A stretch of DNA of 17,627 nucleotides from Desulfobulbaceae bacterium (GCA_026990725.1 JALXCX010000282.1:1-17627); one strand, 5' to 3'; positions 1 to 8,106 are shown, counted from the stretch's first letter. Numbers and translations: made by a program. Notes: generated by a model not told the origin, from the sequence alone.

Positions 1-1403
1 GTATCTCCCTTCCCGCCATGTTCTTGCATGATCGCACTAATCTGATCAATTGGAACCTGCAGGGCCACAATCATCACAACAGCATCATCCTGTAAAAGCG
101 GCATTGCCAGAAAGGCTGATGGTTTATCACCGGCAGCCTGATATCGACTATAATCACTAACCACCATTTTTTTCGTTTCAAGGACAGTATTAACGGTATC
201 AGCAAATCCGGATTTGCTAAACGGACCACTTAAAATATTTGTCTGGTAATCGGCCAGCTGTTTGGCGGAATAATAAATATAGCCGTCAGGGTCCAGCAGG
301 TACAGATCAGGATAACCATAGTTATCTGCGTACTCGGCCAGGTAATCACGTTCAGCCCCCTTGCTTTTCGGGGTCATTGCCACAGACAAATCAAGCTCAA
401 CAATTAACGCCCAGTCAACACCGGCAACCTTGACAGGTGCATAGGAGGAAAGGACATATTCACCACGATAATTGATAATGACCCCTTCGCCACTCTGCCC
501 GCCGACAGCAGCTTCAACAGATTCAGTATCGACAAGAAAAGCAGGACTGGCAAGGGTCGCCTCGTCGAAAGATGAGGAGTTGGAACGAAAAAGACGATCA
601 CGGCCAACCAAATAACTCTCGCCGCTCTTTCCCAGACCGATATTTTCATTCATGAGCTTATCAAGACTGGTATTATCAAGTCTGCACAGTACCACCCCAA
701 GCACAGCACCTCCTTTCATGACCGGAGCAGAAAAATAGGCGGCCGGCTCACTGTTTCTGAGCGCAGACAGACTGAAATCAGTGAAGGTCGCTGTTTTCTT
801 CCCGCTTTTGAAGGCTGCAAGTTCCGGGGTTCCCTTTGCTTTTCGCAAAGAAACACCTTTTTTGATAACAGGATCACTTGAAAAGACTACCCGCCCGTCA
901 GCAGACACCATCAGGACCGAACTGAAGCTGTGTTCCCCGGCCCAGGCTTTAATCGAGGATACATATTTTCTACCTGCTGCTCCACTATTACCGGAGATCA
1001 CCCCGGCCAAAACATCCTGTTGCGGAGCACTTCCAGCAAACCCCTGCACATCACGAAGACGATTTCTGAAAAAGCCCTCAACCTGTTCTTTTTTCAAATC
1101 CCTGACAGCGGCCATGGTCGCAAATGTTCTCTGCTGGAGCATACGCACATCACCAGCCAGGTTTTCCAGGTTTCGGGTTCTTTCTGAAAAATAATCTTCC
1201 AGAGATTTTTTCTGGAGCACAAGTGTAGACTCAAGGCTGTCAAATGACTGTTTTTCAAGAGCCTGAGAAGAAAGCTTGTAACTGGCAAAACCAATGATAA
1301 CCAGGGGTATCAAGGCAATAATCAGGAACCAAAGCAACAATTTGCTCCTAATACCCAGTCCAGACGATTTATTCTTCAGGATGTTTTCCTTATTTTCCGT
1401 CAT
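1..1403 (-). CDS. Methyl-accepting chemotaxis protein, N-terminal sensor part (C-terminus cut by window edge)
   Basis: Probable transmembrane chemoreceptor feeding the CheW/CheA genes just upstream. The reading frame is open from ATG at 1403 to base 1 (467 codons) and has no stop. A clear ribosome site (AAGGAGTG) precedes the ATG, 12 bases after the cheW stop. Residues 1-21 are basic and cytoplasmic, and 22-41 are a hydrophobic membrane helix. Residues 53-83 and 93-123 are two related helical segments 40 residues apart (pattern F...K..E.(Y/F)F..R.R...A). A Cache-type sensor follows: GKSGESYLVG at about 258-267 is a hallmark of double-Cache receptors common in sulfate reducers. A second Cache-like part begins near 365 (LLDPDGYIYYS) and runs to the edge. 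The second membrane helix, HAMP and methyl-accepting domain would lie outside the window. The same sensor module also occurs on adenylate cyclases and kinases, so the MCP call rests mainly on the neighbouring CheW and CheA. The sensor call is solid and the output call likely. Confidence 0.82.
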   Translation of the reverse strand, partial: MTENKENILKNKSSGLGIRSKLLLWFLIIALIPLVIIGFASYKLSSQALEKQSFDSLESTLVLQKKSLEDYFSERTRNLENLAGDVRMLQQRTFATMAAVRDLKKEQVEGFFRNRLRDVQGFAGSAPQQDVLAGVISGNSGAAGRKYVSSIKAWAGEHSFSSVLMVSADGRVVFSSDPVIKKGVSLRKAKGTPELAAFKSGKKTATFTDFSLSALRNSEPAAYFSAPVMKGGAVLGVVLCRLDNTSLDKLMNENIGLGKSGESYLVGRDRLFRSNSSSFDEATLASPAFLVDTESVEAAVGGQSGEGVIINYRGEYVLSSYAPVKVAGVDWALIVELDLSVAMTPKSKGAERDYLAEYADNYGYPDLYLLDPDGYIYYSAKQLADYQTNILSGPFSKSGFADTVNTVLETKKMVVSDYSRYQAAGDKPSAFLAMPLLQDDAVVMIVALQVPIDQISAIMQEHGGKGD

Positions 1404-1415
1404 TTACCCACTCCT

Positions 1416-1928
1416 TTATAAAATATCTGTTTTCTGCTCATTCTGTAAAATCAATGCCACGTCCGGTACAATGAGAAAATTACCTTTCTGTTGGAATGTT
1501 CCCCTTGCAAGAGACGGTTCAATGCCGATTATTTCTGGAGAGACTATGCTACTTTCTGCTCCAGCACCAATAACTTTCACCTCACCGGAAACACGAAATA
1601 CACCGTGTAGTAACTGTGTATCAGCGGTTGAATCCAAAGCGCCTGTTCTCACGACAAGATAACGATCTGAGGAAGAATGCTCCCTGCCTGAAAAACCAAA
1701 GCGCTTTTCGATATCAACGACCGGGACAATCTGCCCACGCCAGCAGCACATACCCTCAACAAAATCAGGGGCAAAAGGGATTGCCCTGACAGTTATTTCT
1801 GACAGGACTTCCTCAACCTGACTGACAGTGAAGAGGAAAAAAATATCTTTTTTCCCATCTCCTTTGGCCTGCATCATCGCCACCACGGCCTTATTGGCCC
1901 GAGTCCAGTCTCTGTGTTCGGTTTTCAT
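1416..1928 (-). CDS. cheW: CheW coupling protein (second, C-terminal copy of the cluster)
   Basis: CheW-fold adaptor that would link the downstream chemoreceptor to the CheA kinase. The 170-residue protein has the family core: a hydrophobic strand and helix at about 29-48 (FLFTVSQVEEVL), then the signature GMCCWRGQIVPVVDIEKRFG at 59-78, matching the usual G..N.RG.I.PV.D....G. The second half (90-162, LVVRTG to NFLIVPDVALIL) matches the second barrel of CheW. The N-terminus is short and charged. ATG at 1928 is preceded by AAAGGAGTG at proper spacing. The stop TAA at 1416-1418 runs into the ribosome site of the receptor gene, which suggests translational coupling. A 74-base gap separates it from the gene upstream, the largest gap inside this run, with no convincing promoter in it. 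The adjacency suggests it serves the adjacent receptor specifically, which is inference. Confidence 0.9.
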   Translation of the reverse strand: MKTEHRDWTRANKAVVAMMQAKGDGKKDIFFLFTVSQVEEVLSEITVRAIPFAPDFVEGMCCWRGQIVPVVDIEKRFGFSGREHSSSDRYLVVRTGALDSTADTQLLHGVFRVSGEVKVIGAGAESSIVSPEIIGIEPSLARGTFQQKGNFLIVPDVALILQNEQKTDIL

Positions 1929-2002
1929 GCCACTCCTTTCAAATGTACTGCTATTCCTAACGGCTCTACCTTTTCAAGGGAGCACATTGCTGCCGATTAA
2001 TT

Positions 2003-2980
2003 TCACGCGGCCATTTCCCGTATGATTTCCCGCAGGTCTGTATCAGAGGTCGTTGCACATTTTCTGAGTGTTTTATCGATAACTTTTCGCAGAACACTAT
2101 CATCTACACGCTGACCATGAAAAAAATCTGCAGGAAGATCCTGGACCAGCACTTCCTGCCTCACAGGCGTATCCCCATCCAGATAATTCTCAATGACCCA
2201 GTAAACAAGGTCCCCAAACTCCTGCTCCGTCAACTCTGTACGAACTGGGCCATCTTCCTCCATACCCCCAGAACGCTTCTCACAAACTGCCTCCGGAACA
2301 TCATTCAGGCCTTCATGCAATTCCGGTTCCTCAGTTTCTTCTGATGCCTCTATGACAGGAGTCTCGCTATCTACAAACTCTGCTTCACCCCAGGGCAATA
2401 CACCATCCCGCTCTACCTCATTGAGGGGCAACTCTTCTTCAATGCTTTGTTTTTTCTCCTCCTGTGCCGCTGCATAATCCCTCTCCGCCAGGGCATGATC
2501 GGCTTCAGGCAAACAATCTGCAGGTTGCGAGGCCGGTACACTTTTTTCGGGAAGCAGATCCCAGGCCTGTAAAGAAACAACCCCGGTGTCTGGAGGCAAC
2601 TTTTGGCTCACCCGGGCAAATCCTTCCTGATCCAGCAGCAACACAGGCTGCTTTTTATAAAGAAATATTTTGGGACAACACTCTCCGGCCAAATCCGGGT
2701 ACAATAGAGGTTTCGGCTCAAAACGCCGGGGCCATTCAATTTCAACAATCACCTGATCAACAAGAAGATCCGGCAGCTGACACTCACTTGACATTGTGAG
2801 AACGATTGAACCGGTTTTCCGCGATTGAGGAACTGTTTGCCTGAAAAATGATTCAAGATGTACCAGTTTGCGCTCTTGGACTTCGAGATCTTCTCTGCTT
2901 TGTATTGCACTTATGCTACCGGCATCTATACCTACAACAAACAGACCGGCGACCACCAAACGTATTCTATCCATTTTCAC
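2003..2980 (-). CDS. Highly diverged CheW-like protein with acidic linker and helical C-terminal domain
   Basis: No named family was recognised at first sight. The 325-residue protein overlaps the cheA stop (GTG at 2980-2978, TGA at 2979-2977), so it is translationally coupled to CheA. A second possible start is ATG at 2974; AGAGGT upstream fits either. Residues about 5-125 follow the CheW strand order: RIRLVVAGLFVVGID like the first strands, LLVDQVIVEIEWP at 72-84 like the conserved second-barrel LVDEV..V, then FEPKPLL at 87-93, and PVLLLDQEGF at 112-121 like the final G.PVLLLD strand. The usual N.RG.I.PV.D signature is missing. Residues about 150-248 are a Glu/Asp-rich low-complexity stretch, probably disordered. 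Residues 249-325 look like a compact helical domain (LTEQEFGDLVYWVIENYL). No signal peptide is evident. Best reading: an accessory scaffold or regulator of the CheA array. The CheW assignment is from pattern only. Confidence 0.72.
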   Translation of the reverse strand: MKMDRIRLVVAGLFVVGIDAGSISAIQSREDLEVQERKLVHLESFFRQTVPQSRKTGSIVLTMSSECQLPDLLVDQVIVEIEWPRRFEPKPLLYPDLAGECCPKIFLYKKQPVLLLDQEGFARVSQKLPPDTGVVSLQAWDLLPEKSVPASQPADCLPEADHALAERDYAAAQEEKKQSIEEELPLNEVERDGVLPWGEAEFVDSETPVIEASEETEEPELHEGLNDVPEAVCEKRSGGMEEDGPVRTELTEQEFGDLVYWVIENYLDGDTPVRQEVLVQDLPADFFHGQRVDDSVLRKVIDKTLRKCATTSDTDLREIIREMAA

Positions 2981-5900
2981 CGGTACCTCTTGCTCGTGTG
3001 CTTGAGAATAAGGGCTGCAAGTTTTTCTGCGTCAAAGGGTTTGGTAACAAAACCTCGTGCACCCAGCTGATCAGCTTTTGTTCTATATTTATCAGCACTT
3101 CTTGAAGTTAACATCAAGACAGGAACATTTCGTGATTCAGGGCGGGAGTGGAGAAACTGCAAGACCTCAAAGCCATTCATCCGGGGCATTTCCACATCAA
3201 GCAATACGATGTCAGGGGTGTTCTCCCGAATTTTCTCCATACCGTCCACACCGTCAACAGCAAGGACAGGATGCCATCCCTGTGAAGTAATAAAATTTTT
3301 CAATACTTTCCTAATGCTGATGGAATCATCCACGGCAAGAACTGTGAGCGTTTGGACATCAGTCGAAGAACCCATCTGCTCTGACAGTTTGCCGGCATGA
3401 CGTGCCATTTTCTCCCTGTTAAACAGATCCTCTGTATGGAGGATGGGAACCAGGCTGCCATCACCCATAATCGTAGCTCCGGCCACGCAAGGTACATGAC
3501 GAAGATGCGAGCCAAGACTTTTAAAAACCACTTCTCTGTTCCCGTTAATGGCATCCGCAACCAACACACCACGCTTTCCTCCCGCCTTGACAACCAGACC
3601 AAAAACATTGTCATTGCTTTGGCGGGAACGGGGAGAGAATCTACCCAAAGTCCGGAATCCAAGCATTTTTGCTGGTCGAATCATGGGCAGCACATCATCA
3701 TCAATTGCCAACGTCTCCTGGCCGCTCTCCTTGGTAGTTAATCGTAAAACCCTGGTAATATCACGCATGGGCACGGCAAACTGCTGCGGGCCAAACTTGA
3801 CCAGCAACGCCGGTAATTGAGCAACAGTTATTGGCAGCAGAAAAAGAAATTCCGCGCCCTTTCCGGGCAGGGTGGTTACTTCAACACTGCCATGAAGCAG
3901 TTCTACGGCATGTCCAACCACATCCATTCCCACGCCGCGTCCAGACATGGTGGTCACCTGCGTTCTGATGGAAAAACCCTGACGAAAAATAAGCCCGGCA
4001 AGCTCTCGCTCATCCATTTGCTCAACACCAAGATCGGGATAAAGAGTCAAAGCTCTCTTTTTGATAGCCTCCAGATCAAGACCTTTTCCGTCATCAGATA
4101 GACGAAGAGCAAACTGATTTCCACGCCGGGAACAGTTGATGCGAATTGTTGCCTGCTCGGGTTTGTCGGCAGCTCTACGCTCTTCCTTGGTTTCCACGCC
4201 ATGATCAACGGAATTTCTCAACATATGCATTAACGGATCAGCCATAAGATCCCATACATAAGTATCCATTTCGATGAAACCGCCTTCAATGACCAATCGC
4301 ACTGATTTCCCGGTAACCCGGGCCGATTCTCGCACAGTCCGATACAATCTGTTGGCAAGAGTTGAAAAGGGCGTCATCTGGACCCCTTTCATCTTGTTCT
4401 GTAACTCAGACAGCATTTTGCTCTGACGTTCAATACCGGTTCGCCAGTCATTATGAACTTCTGCTGCCTGACTGCGAATAGAATCGAGATCAACAACAGT
4501 CTCGTTTAAGGATCTGATCAACACATTGAGTTCAGAATAGCGATCCATTTCAAGCGGATCAAACTCCTCAATAATCCCACCAGCGCCCTCATCGCCGCCG
4601 CTCGGAGAACCGAAATGTGGGATAGTTGCCAGCTCATAGCCGGTTTCAAGGCTTGAAGCGATTCCTTTTAACCGTTGCAGGACGCCCGCAAGTTCCTCAA
4701 GTGTAAAGCGCATGGTCTCCATGGAGTCTTCAGAACTGGAAAGATTGATAGACATATCCCCGCCCAGTCCCATGACTTCTTCAATCTTGTCAATCCCCAC
4801 CCGAAGAGTTTTTTTCCTGAGCAGTTTTCGCTGCTCATCCCCACCCGATTTGCGGCTGTCTTTAAAGACCTGGACCCTCTTGTCAAGAGTCCCCTCCTCC
4901 AAGCTTTCCCGGGCAGAGTCGCCGTCAATGAAGGCCTGGTACGTCTTTTTAACATTATCAATTGCACCGCTAACGACCACTTCCGGATTATCAGCAATTT
5001 TATCCAGAATATCTGCGCTGTCTAAAAGGGTGGCAATGATTTCAGGTGATAAAAACTCTGATTCATCATGGAGCCAGTCAAGAAAATTCTCAAATTCATG
5101 CCCCCACTCAGCGACCGGCTTAACGCCTATGACGTTAGCTGCCCCCTTTAAATCATGGACAGAGCGCCGGAGCGAATGCAATCCAGCCCGTTGTTCTGGA
5201 GTAATTTGGATTTTTCCTTTAACAGACGTTGAAAGTACATTCAGTTTACGGCCGATATTTTCCAAATGTTCTTCGGCCTCAACATTAAATATTTCCAACA
5301 GCTCCGAATCAATAGCTGCACCCTGTGCATCTTCTCCGGACAGATCCTGATCAGGATCAAATGCGGCTACAAGTTGATCCCCCGGCTCCTCAGCCTCAAC
5401 AGATCCCTTGCGAATAATATCCTGGAAAGTATCTTTTGTTTCAGTAAGTTCCCGTCCATATTCACCATCGGGGTCATTGGCAATACTCTCAAGCAGATCA
5501 GCTCCATCATGCATTGCCAAGACTATTTCAGGAGAAATCGAATCAGATTCATCATGCAGCCAGTCAAGAAAATCTTCGAATTCATGGCCCCATGCCGCAA
5601 CCGGTTCTATACCAATAACAGCGGCAGCTCCTTTCATGGTATGCACCGAACGCCTCAAAGAATGCAAACTCTCCCGATGCGCCTCGTCAAGAACAACCCG
5701 CTCCGTAACCTCACCTGTTAGGTGATTGAGCTGATTGCCTATATTTTCAAGGTGTTCTTCAACCTCTTCAGCAAAACACTCAAGAAGTTCGGCATCAATT
5801 CCCGGTACAAAATCTTTGGCATCGTCAAGGGTTACGTTGTCATCGGGTACGTCGAGCAACTCGTCAAGTTCTGCCGCAACACCAGAGGAATTTTTGCCGG

Positions 5901-6978
5901 GAACTTCCCCGGTAATACCTTCAAAAAGATTATTTATACGTTGGATTTCATCCGCATAATGCGCTTCGGGATCATCAGAAATCTTTTCAAGCAGGTCAGC
6001 ACCCTCGAACATGGCCGACACAATTTCAGGTGACAAGTATTTAGAATCATCATGGAGCCAGTCAAGAAAATCTTCAAACTCATGCCCCCAATCTGCCACC
6101 GGTTGAATACCAATGACAGCGGCGGCTCCCTTCATGGTGTGCACGGAACGTCTCAGAGAATGAAGAATCTCCCGATGCGCTGCATTCTTTTCGACTCGCG
6201 CAGAGACTGATTCTGAAAGCGCAGTCAGCTGATTACCCATGTTCTCGAGATGGTCTTCCACCTCTTCATTGAAACAATCCAGCAATTCCTGATCAATGAT
6301 TGAGGCCGGGGCTATACTGCGCTCTACCGCAACTTGCTCATCGACATCGGCAACATCTGATTTATCAGAAAGTTCCTCTTCCTCTTCCATGTCTGCAAAG
6401 AAACTCTCTGTTTCAGCTGCTGATTCTTTCTCATCGTCAAGGGAATCAAAAAGATTTTGCAATTCATCGTCAGCGGCGGTGTTGTCTCCTTCTTCTATCT
6501 GGGAGAAAAAATCATCTGTTTCATCATCTGAAAAATCGGAAAACAAGTCGTCAACGGAATCATTTTCAGAAGCACTCACGGCAGGTGATTCTCTCAAACC
6601 GGCAAAGGCTGCAGCAGTTTGCTCGTAGAAATTTTTATCACCAGACTCACCCCTGTCCATTTTTTCACAATAGTTGCTGATTCTCTGCACTGTCTCAGAC
6701 ATCACCTCTATGCGCTGCACACTCCATGGTATTTTCCCATCCATTAAACCATCAAGTTCATTTTCCATAACACCGGCAGCCTGACTCAACTCATCAAGCT
6801 GCACCATCGCGGCGACTCCGCTTATGGTATGAGTCATACGATGAAGCTCTTTAGCAACCTCTGCCTGGTTGCTGTCCTGAAGAAGAGCCTGCAGACATCC
6901 TCTCATTTCAGGAAGATAGCCCTTAACCTCACTGAGAAGTTCATTGACTATCGTCGTATTATCCGTTGCATCCGTCAT
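2977..6978 (-). CDS. ChpA-like hybrid CheA: four HPt-type domains, kinase core, CheW domain, receiver
   Basis: Central histidine kinase of the chemosensory array, 1333 residues, with ATG at 6978 preceded by TGAGGA. Domain order: HPt-like 1 (1-110) with H50 in HTISG, the usual Lys of HxxKG replaced by Ser; an acidic linker (about 130-225); HPt 2 (228-350, H280 in HTMKG); HPt 3 (393-517, H446 in HTMKG); HPt 4 (557-685, H608 in HDLKG); a dimerisation helix pair (about 715-870, LRVGIDKIEEVMGLGGDM); an HATPase with N box HMLRNSVDHG (918-927), SDDGKG (961-966) and GRGVGMDVV (1013-1021); a CheW-like domain (about 1050-1195); and a C-terminal receiver (1211-1330; D1217, D1218, phosphoacceptor D1261, T1291, K1313). 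This is the Pseudomonas ChpA/PilL type, but much shorter than ChpA, which has eight phosphotransfer domains. There is no separate CheY-binding P2 domain. Three of the four HPt domains keep the phosphorylatable motif, so all catalytic parts look intact. It sits 26 bases after cheW and overlaps the next gene. Confidence 0.95.
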   Translation of the reverse strand: MTDATDNTTIVNELLSEVKGYLPEMRGCLQALLQDSNQAEVAKELHRMTHTISGVAAMVQLDELSQAAGVMENELDGLMDGKIPWSVQRIEVMSETVQRISNYCEKMDRGESGDKNFYEQTAAAFAGLRESPAVSASENDSVDDLFSDFSDDETDDFFSQIEEGDNTAADDELQNLFDSLDDEKESAAETESFFADMEEEEELSDKSDVADVDEQVAVERSIAPASIIDQELLDCFNEEVEDHLENMGNQLTALSESVSARVEKNAAHREILHSLRRSVHTMKGAAAVIGIQPVADWGHEFEDFLDWLHDDSKYLSPEIVSAMFEGADLLEKISDDPEAHYADEIQRINNLFEGITGEVPGKNSSGVAAELDELLDVPDDNVTLDDAKDFVPGIDAELLECFAEEVEEHLENIGNQLNHLTGEVTERVVLDEAHRESLHSLRRSVHTMKGAAAVIGIEPVAAWGHEFEDFLDWLHDESDSISPEIVLAMHDGADLLESIANDPDGEYGRELTETKDTFQDIIRKGSVEAEEPGDQLVAAFDPDQDLSGEDAQGAAIDSELLEIFNVEAEEHLENIGRKLNVLSTSVKGKIQITPEQRAGLHSLRRSVHDLKGAANVIGVKPVAEWGHEFENFLDWLHDESEFLSPEIIATLLDSADILDKIADNPEVVVSGAIDNVKKTYQAFIDGDSARESLEEGTLDKRVQVFKDSRKSGGDEQRKLLRKKTLRVGIDKIEEVMGLGGDMSINLSSSEDSMETMRFTLEELAGVLQRLKGIASSLETGYELATIPHFGSPSGGDEGAGGIIEEFDPLEMDRYSELNVLIRSLNETVVDLDSIRSQAAEVHNDWRTGIERQSKMLSELQNKMKGVQMTPFSTLANRLYRTVRESARVTGKSVRLVIEGGFIEMDTYVWDLMADPLMHMLRNSVDHGVETKEERRAADKPEQATIRINCSRRGNQFALRLSDDGKGLDLEAIKKRALTLYPDLGVEQMDERELAGLIFRQGFSIRTQVTTMSGRGVGMDVVGHAVELLHGSVEVTTLPGKGAEFLFLLPITVAQLPALLVKFGPQQFAVPMRDITRVLRLTTKESGQETLAIDDDVLPMIRPAKMLGFRTLGRFSPRSRQSNDNVFGLVVKAGGKRGVLVADAINGNREVVFKSLGSHLRHVPCVAGATIMGDGSLVPILHTEDLFNREKMARHAGKLSEQMGSSTDVQTLTVLAVDDSISIRKVLKNFITSQGWHPVLAVDGVDGMEKIRENTPDIVLLDVEMPRMNGFEVLQFLHSRPESRNVPVLMLTSRSADKYRTKADQLGARGFVTKPFDAEKLAALILKHTSKRYR
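4924..6297 (-). repeat. Three tandem HPt-coding repeat units inside the cheA-type gene
   Basis: Units lie at about 6297-5929, 5802-5428 and 5310-4924 and encode HPt domains 2, 3 and 4. The DNA itself is conserved: the block CCAGTCAAGAAAAT (plus strand) recurs in all three, in blocks that begin with CATG at 6051, 5553 and 5067. The spacings are 498 and 486 bases, both whole codons. At protein level all three share ELL..F...E.EHLEN, LHSLRRSVH..KGAA.VIG and GHEF..FLDWLHD. The linkers between units are not conserved. This points to in-frame internal duplication of one HPt unit. Confidence 0.88.
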
Positions 6979-7004
6979 AAAAAGTCCTCAGACAACCGTT
7001 TAAG

Positions 7005-7619
7005 TTAAGCGGTTGCGGCGTTTCGCAACTTACGAGAAGAAAGGAAAGTTTCCACATCAAACAGACTGATTTTCTTTTCAGAATCTCTTTCTTGATAGGC
7101 AGCCCAGCCTGCAAAAAAACGTGAAGGACGAGACTCTTTGTTGTCCAAACGATACAGAGAACGGGTGCCGATAATACCGTCAACGGTAACAGCGATTTTT
7201 ATGTCCCGACCATGGATGACAAGGTATGGGTGTCCTGCCGTTGGAACCTTTTGCGCCTTGCCCAGGAAACGTTCCAGATGAACGACAGAAACTATTTCCC
7301 CGCGAATAATAGTAATGCCCGGAATCCAGTCTGGAAGCAAAGGAAGCTTTTGAACAACCTGCAACTGACCGGCTTCCTGAACAGATGCAAGAGGTATGGC
7401 CATTGACTCTCCGGCAAGAGTAAAACAGATAAAATAGCCCAGATATTCACGTTGTTCCTCTTCTTCGACAACAACCTCTCGCCCTGCCCCGGCCTGTAAC
7501 GCCGAAAGAATATCTCCATCAATACTTTGGATAAGCTGCTGCAGTTCGAGCTCACCGCTCTTACGAGTGGACTCAGACACAAGTTCGTCTTCTAATTTTT
7601 CCCTATCAGGCTCAGACAT
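7005..7619 (-). CDS. cheW: CheW coupling protein, PilI-like, with N-terminal extension
   Basis: CheW-fold adaptor expected to join CheA to a chemoreceptor, 204 residues. The CheW domain spans about 60-195: YFICFTLAGESMAIPL (62-77) is the first strand pair, GITIIRGEIVSVVHLERFLG (101-120) is the signature segment, and YLVIHGRDIKIAVTVDGIIG (132-151) is the second barrel. Residues 1-58 are an extra, strongly charged and probably helical segment (LQQLIQSIDGDILSAL), longer than in typical CheW. ATG at 7619 lies five bases after the stop of the PilH-like gene, with its ribosome site (AGGT) inside that gene's end, so the two are co-translated. The place between a CheY and the CheA matches pilI/pixI in pilus chemosensory operons. 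Confidence 0.9.
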   Translation of the reverse strand: MSEPDREKLEDELVSESTRKSGELELQQLIQSIDGDILSALQAGAGREVVVEEEEQREYLGYFICFTLAGESMAIPLASVQEAGQLQVVQKLPLLPDWIPGITIIRGEIVSVVHLERFLGKAQKVPTAGHPYLVIHGRDIKIAVTVDGIIGTRSLYRLDNKESRPSRFFAGWAAYQERDSEKKISLFDVETFLSSRKLRNAATA

Positions 7620-7624
7620 GACAA

Positions 7625-7999
7625 CTATACCTGATCAAGATTTCTGGCCACCGCATCAAGCAGATCCTGGTCTGCAAAAGGTTTTGTCAGGTACTCATTT
7701 GCGCCCTGTTTTTTCCCCCAGAACTCATCAGTTTTCTGATTTTTACTCGTCAACATAATCACGGGAATATGCTTGAGTTCATCGGCGAGTTTCATTTTTC
7801 TGCAGGTTTGAAATCCATCCATCTTAGGCATGACAACGTCCATGACCACCAGGTCAGGTTTTTCAGCAAAGGCCTTTGCCAGTCCCTCTTCTCCATCACA
7901 AGCAGTGATTGTTTCATAATTCTGGGACTGCAACGGGGCGAGGATTAATTTCAACTGTGTCGGGCTATCATCTACCACTAAAATTTTTTGTCCGGCCAT
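7625..7999 (-). CDS. pilH: PilH-like single-domain response regulator (CheY family)
   Basis: Stand-alone receiver of 124 residues, likely a phosphate acceptor from the CheA hybrid acting on pilus motor output or as a phosphate sink. The start is ATG at 7999. The frame stays open upstream to a TTG at 8044, but MAGQKILVVDD begins exactly where receivers begin, and GACAGGGA lies before it. Receiver residues are complete: D10, D11, phosphoacceptor D54 (VVMDVVMP), T84 and K106 (LTKPF). The stretch FWGKKQGANEYLTKPF at 93-108 resembles the VWGKRQGARDYLTKP of Pseudomonas PilH, which separates it from flagellar CheY. It is the first gene after the main intergenic region, and a promoter candidate lies about 80 bases upstream. 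The PilH subtype is a pattern judgement; the receiver call is certain. Confidence 0.88.
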   Translation of the reverse strand: MAGQKILVVDDSPTQLKLILAPLQSQNYETITACDGEEGLAKAFAEKPDLVVMDVVMPKMDGFQTCRKMKLADELKHIPVIMLTSKNQKTDEFWGKKQGANEYLTKPFADQDLLDAVARNLDQV

Positions 8000-8070
8000 G
8001 ATTGTTTTTCCCTGTCTATAAAAAAATATTATAAAAAACCGCAAGAAATCGTCTGTCAGTAAAAAGACTT

Positions 8071-8085
8071 GTATAATTATTATAC
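8071..8085. promoter_or_regulatory. 15-base dyad overlapping the candidate -10 box
   Basis: GTATAATTATTATAC is a perfect inverted repeat with 7-base arms around one central base. It covers the -10 hexamer of the candidate promoter at 8079-8106. That is the position expected of a repressor operator, but AT-only arms can arise by chance. No regulator is proposed. Confidence 0.3.
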
Positions 8086-8106
8086 GGAAAGAAATACAAA
8101 ATACAA
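8079..8106 (-). promoter_or_regulatory. Candidate sigma-70-type promoter for the chemosensory operon
   Basis: On the minus strand, TTGTAT (8106-8101), a 16-base spacer and TATAAT (8084-8079) form a -35/-10 pair. The -10 is perfect and the -35 matches four of six consensus bases. The predicted start is near 8072, about 73 bases before the ATG of the PilH-like gene. It sits in the longest gap between genes in the window, just before the tightest gene run. It is in a very AT-rich stretch where chance matches are common. Confidence 0.45.

Noticed and set aside
781..1194. Plus-strand open frame of 137 codons opposite the receptor gene
   Set aside because: It lies wholly inside the minus-strand receptor frame, has no ribosome site and shows no recognisable domain.
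1929..2002. Possible internal promoter before the second cheW
   Set aside because: TTGAAA is present, but no acceptable -10 hexamer is found at 16-18 bases from it.
4712..5350. Plus-strand open frame of 212 codons opposite the HPt repeats
   Set aside because: It is the antisense of the highly conserved HPt-coding DNA. Its Ser/Arg-rich composition is typical of antisense translation of acidic helical proteins.
4924..6297. Periodic repeats considered as a CRISPR or intergenic repeat array
   Set aside because: The units are about 370 bases long, lie in one open reading frame and encode HPt domains, so they are protein-domain repeats.
8000..8044. N-terminal extension of the PilH-like regulator from TTG at 8044
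   Set aside because: The added 15 residues come from AT-rich non-coding sequence, while the receiver fold and a ribosome site fit ATG at 7999.
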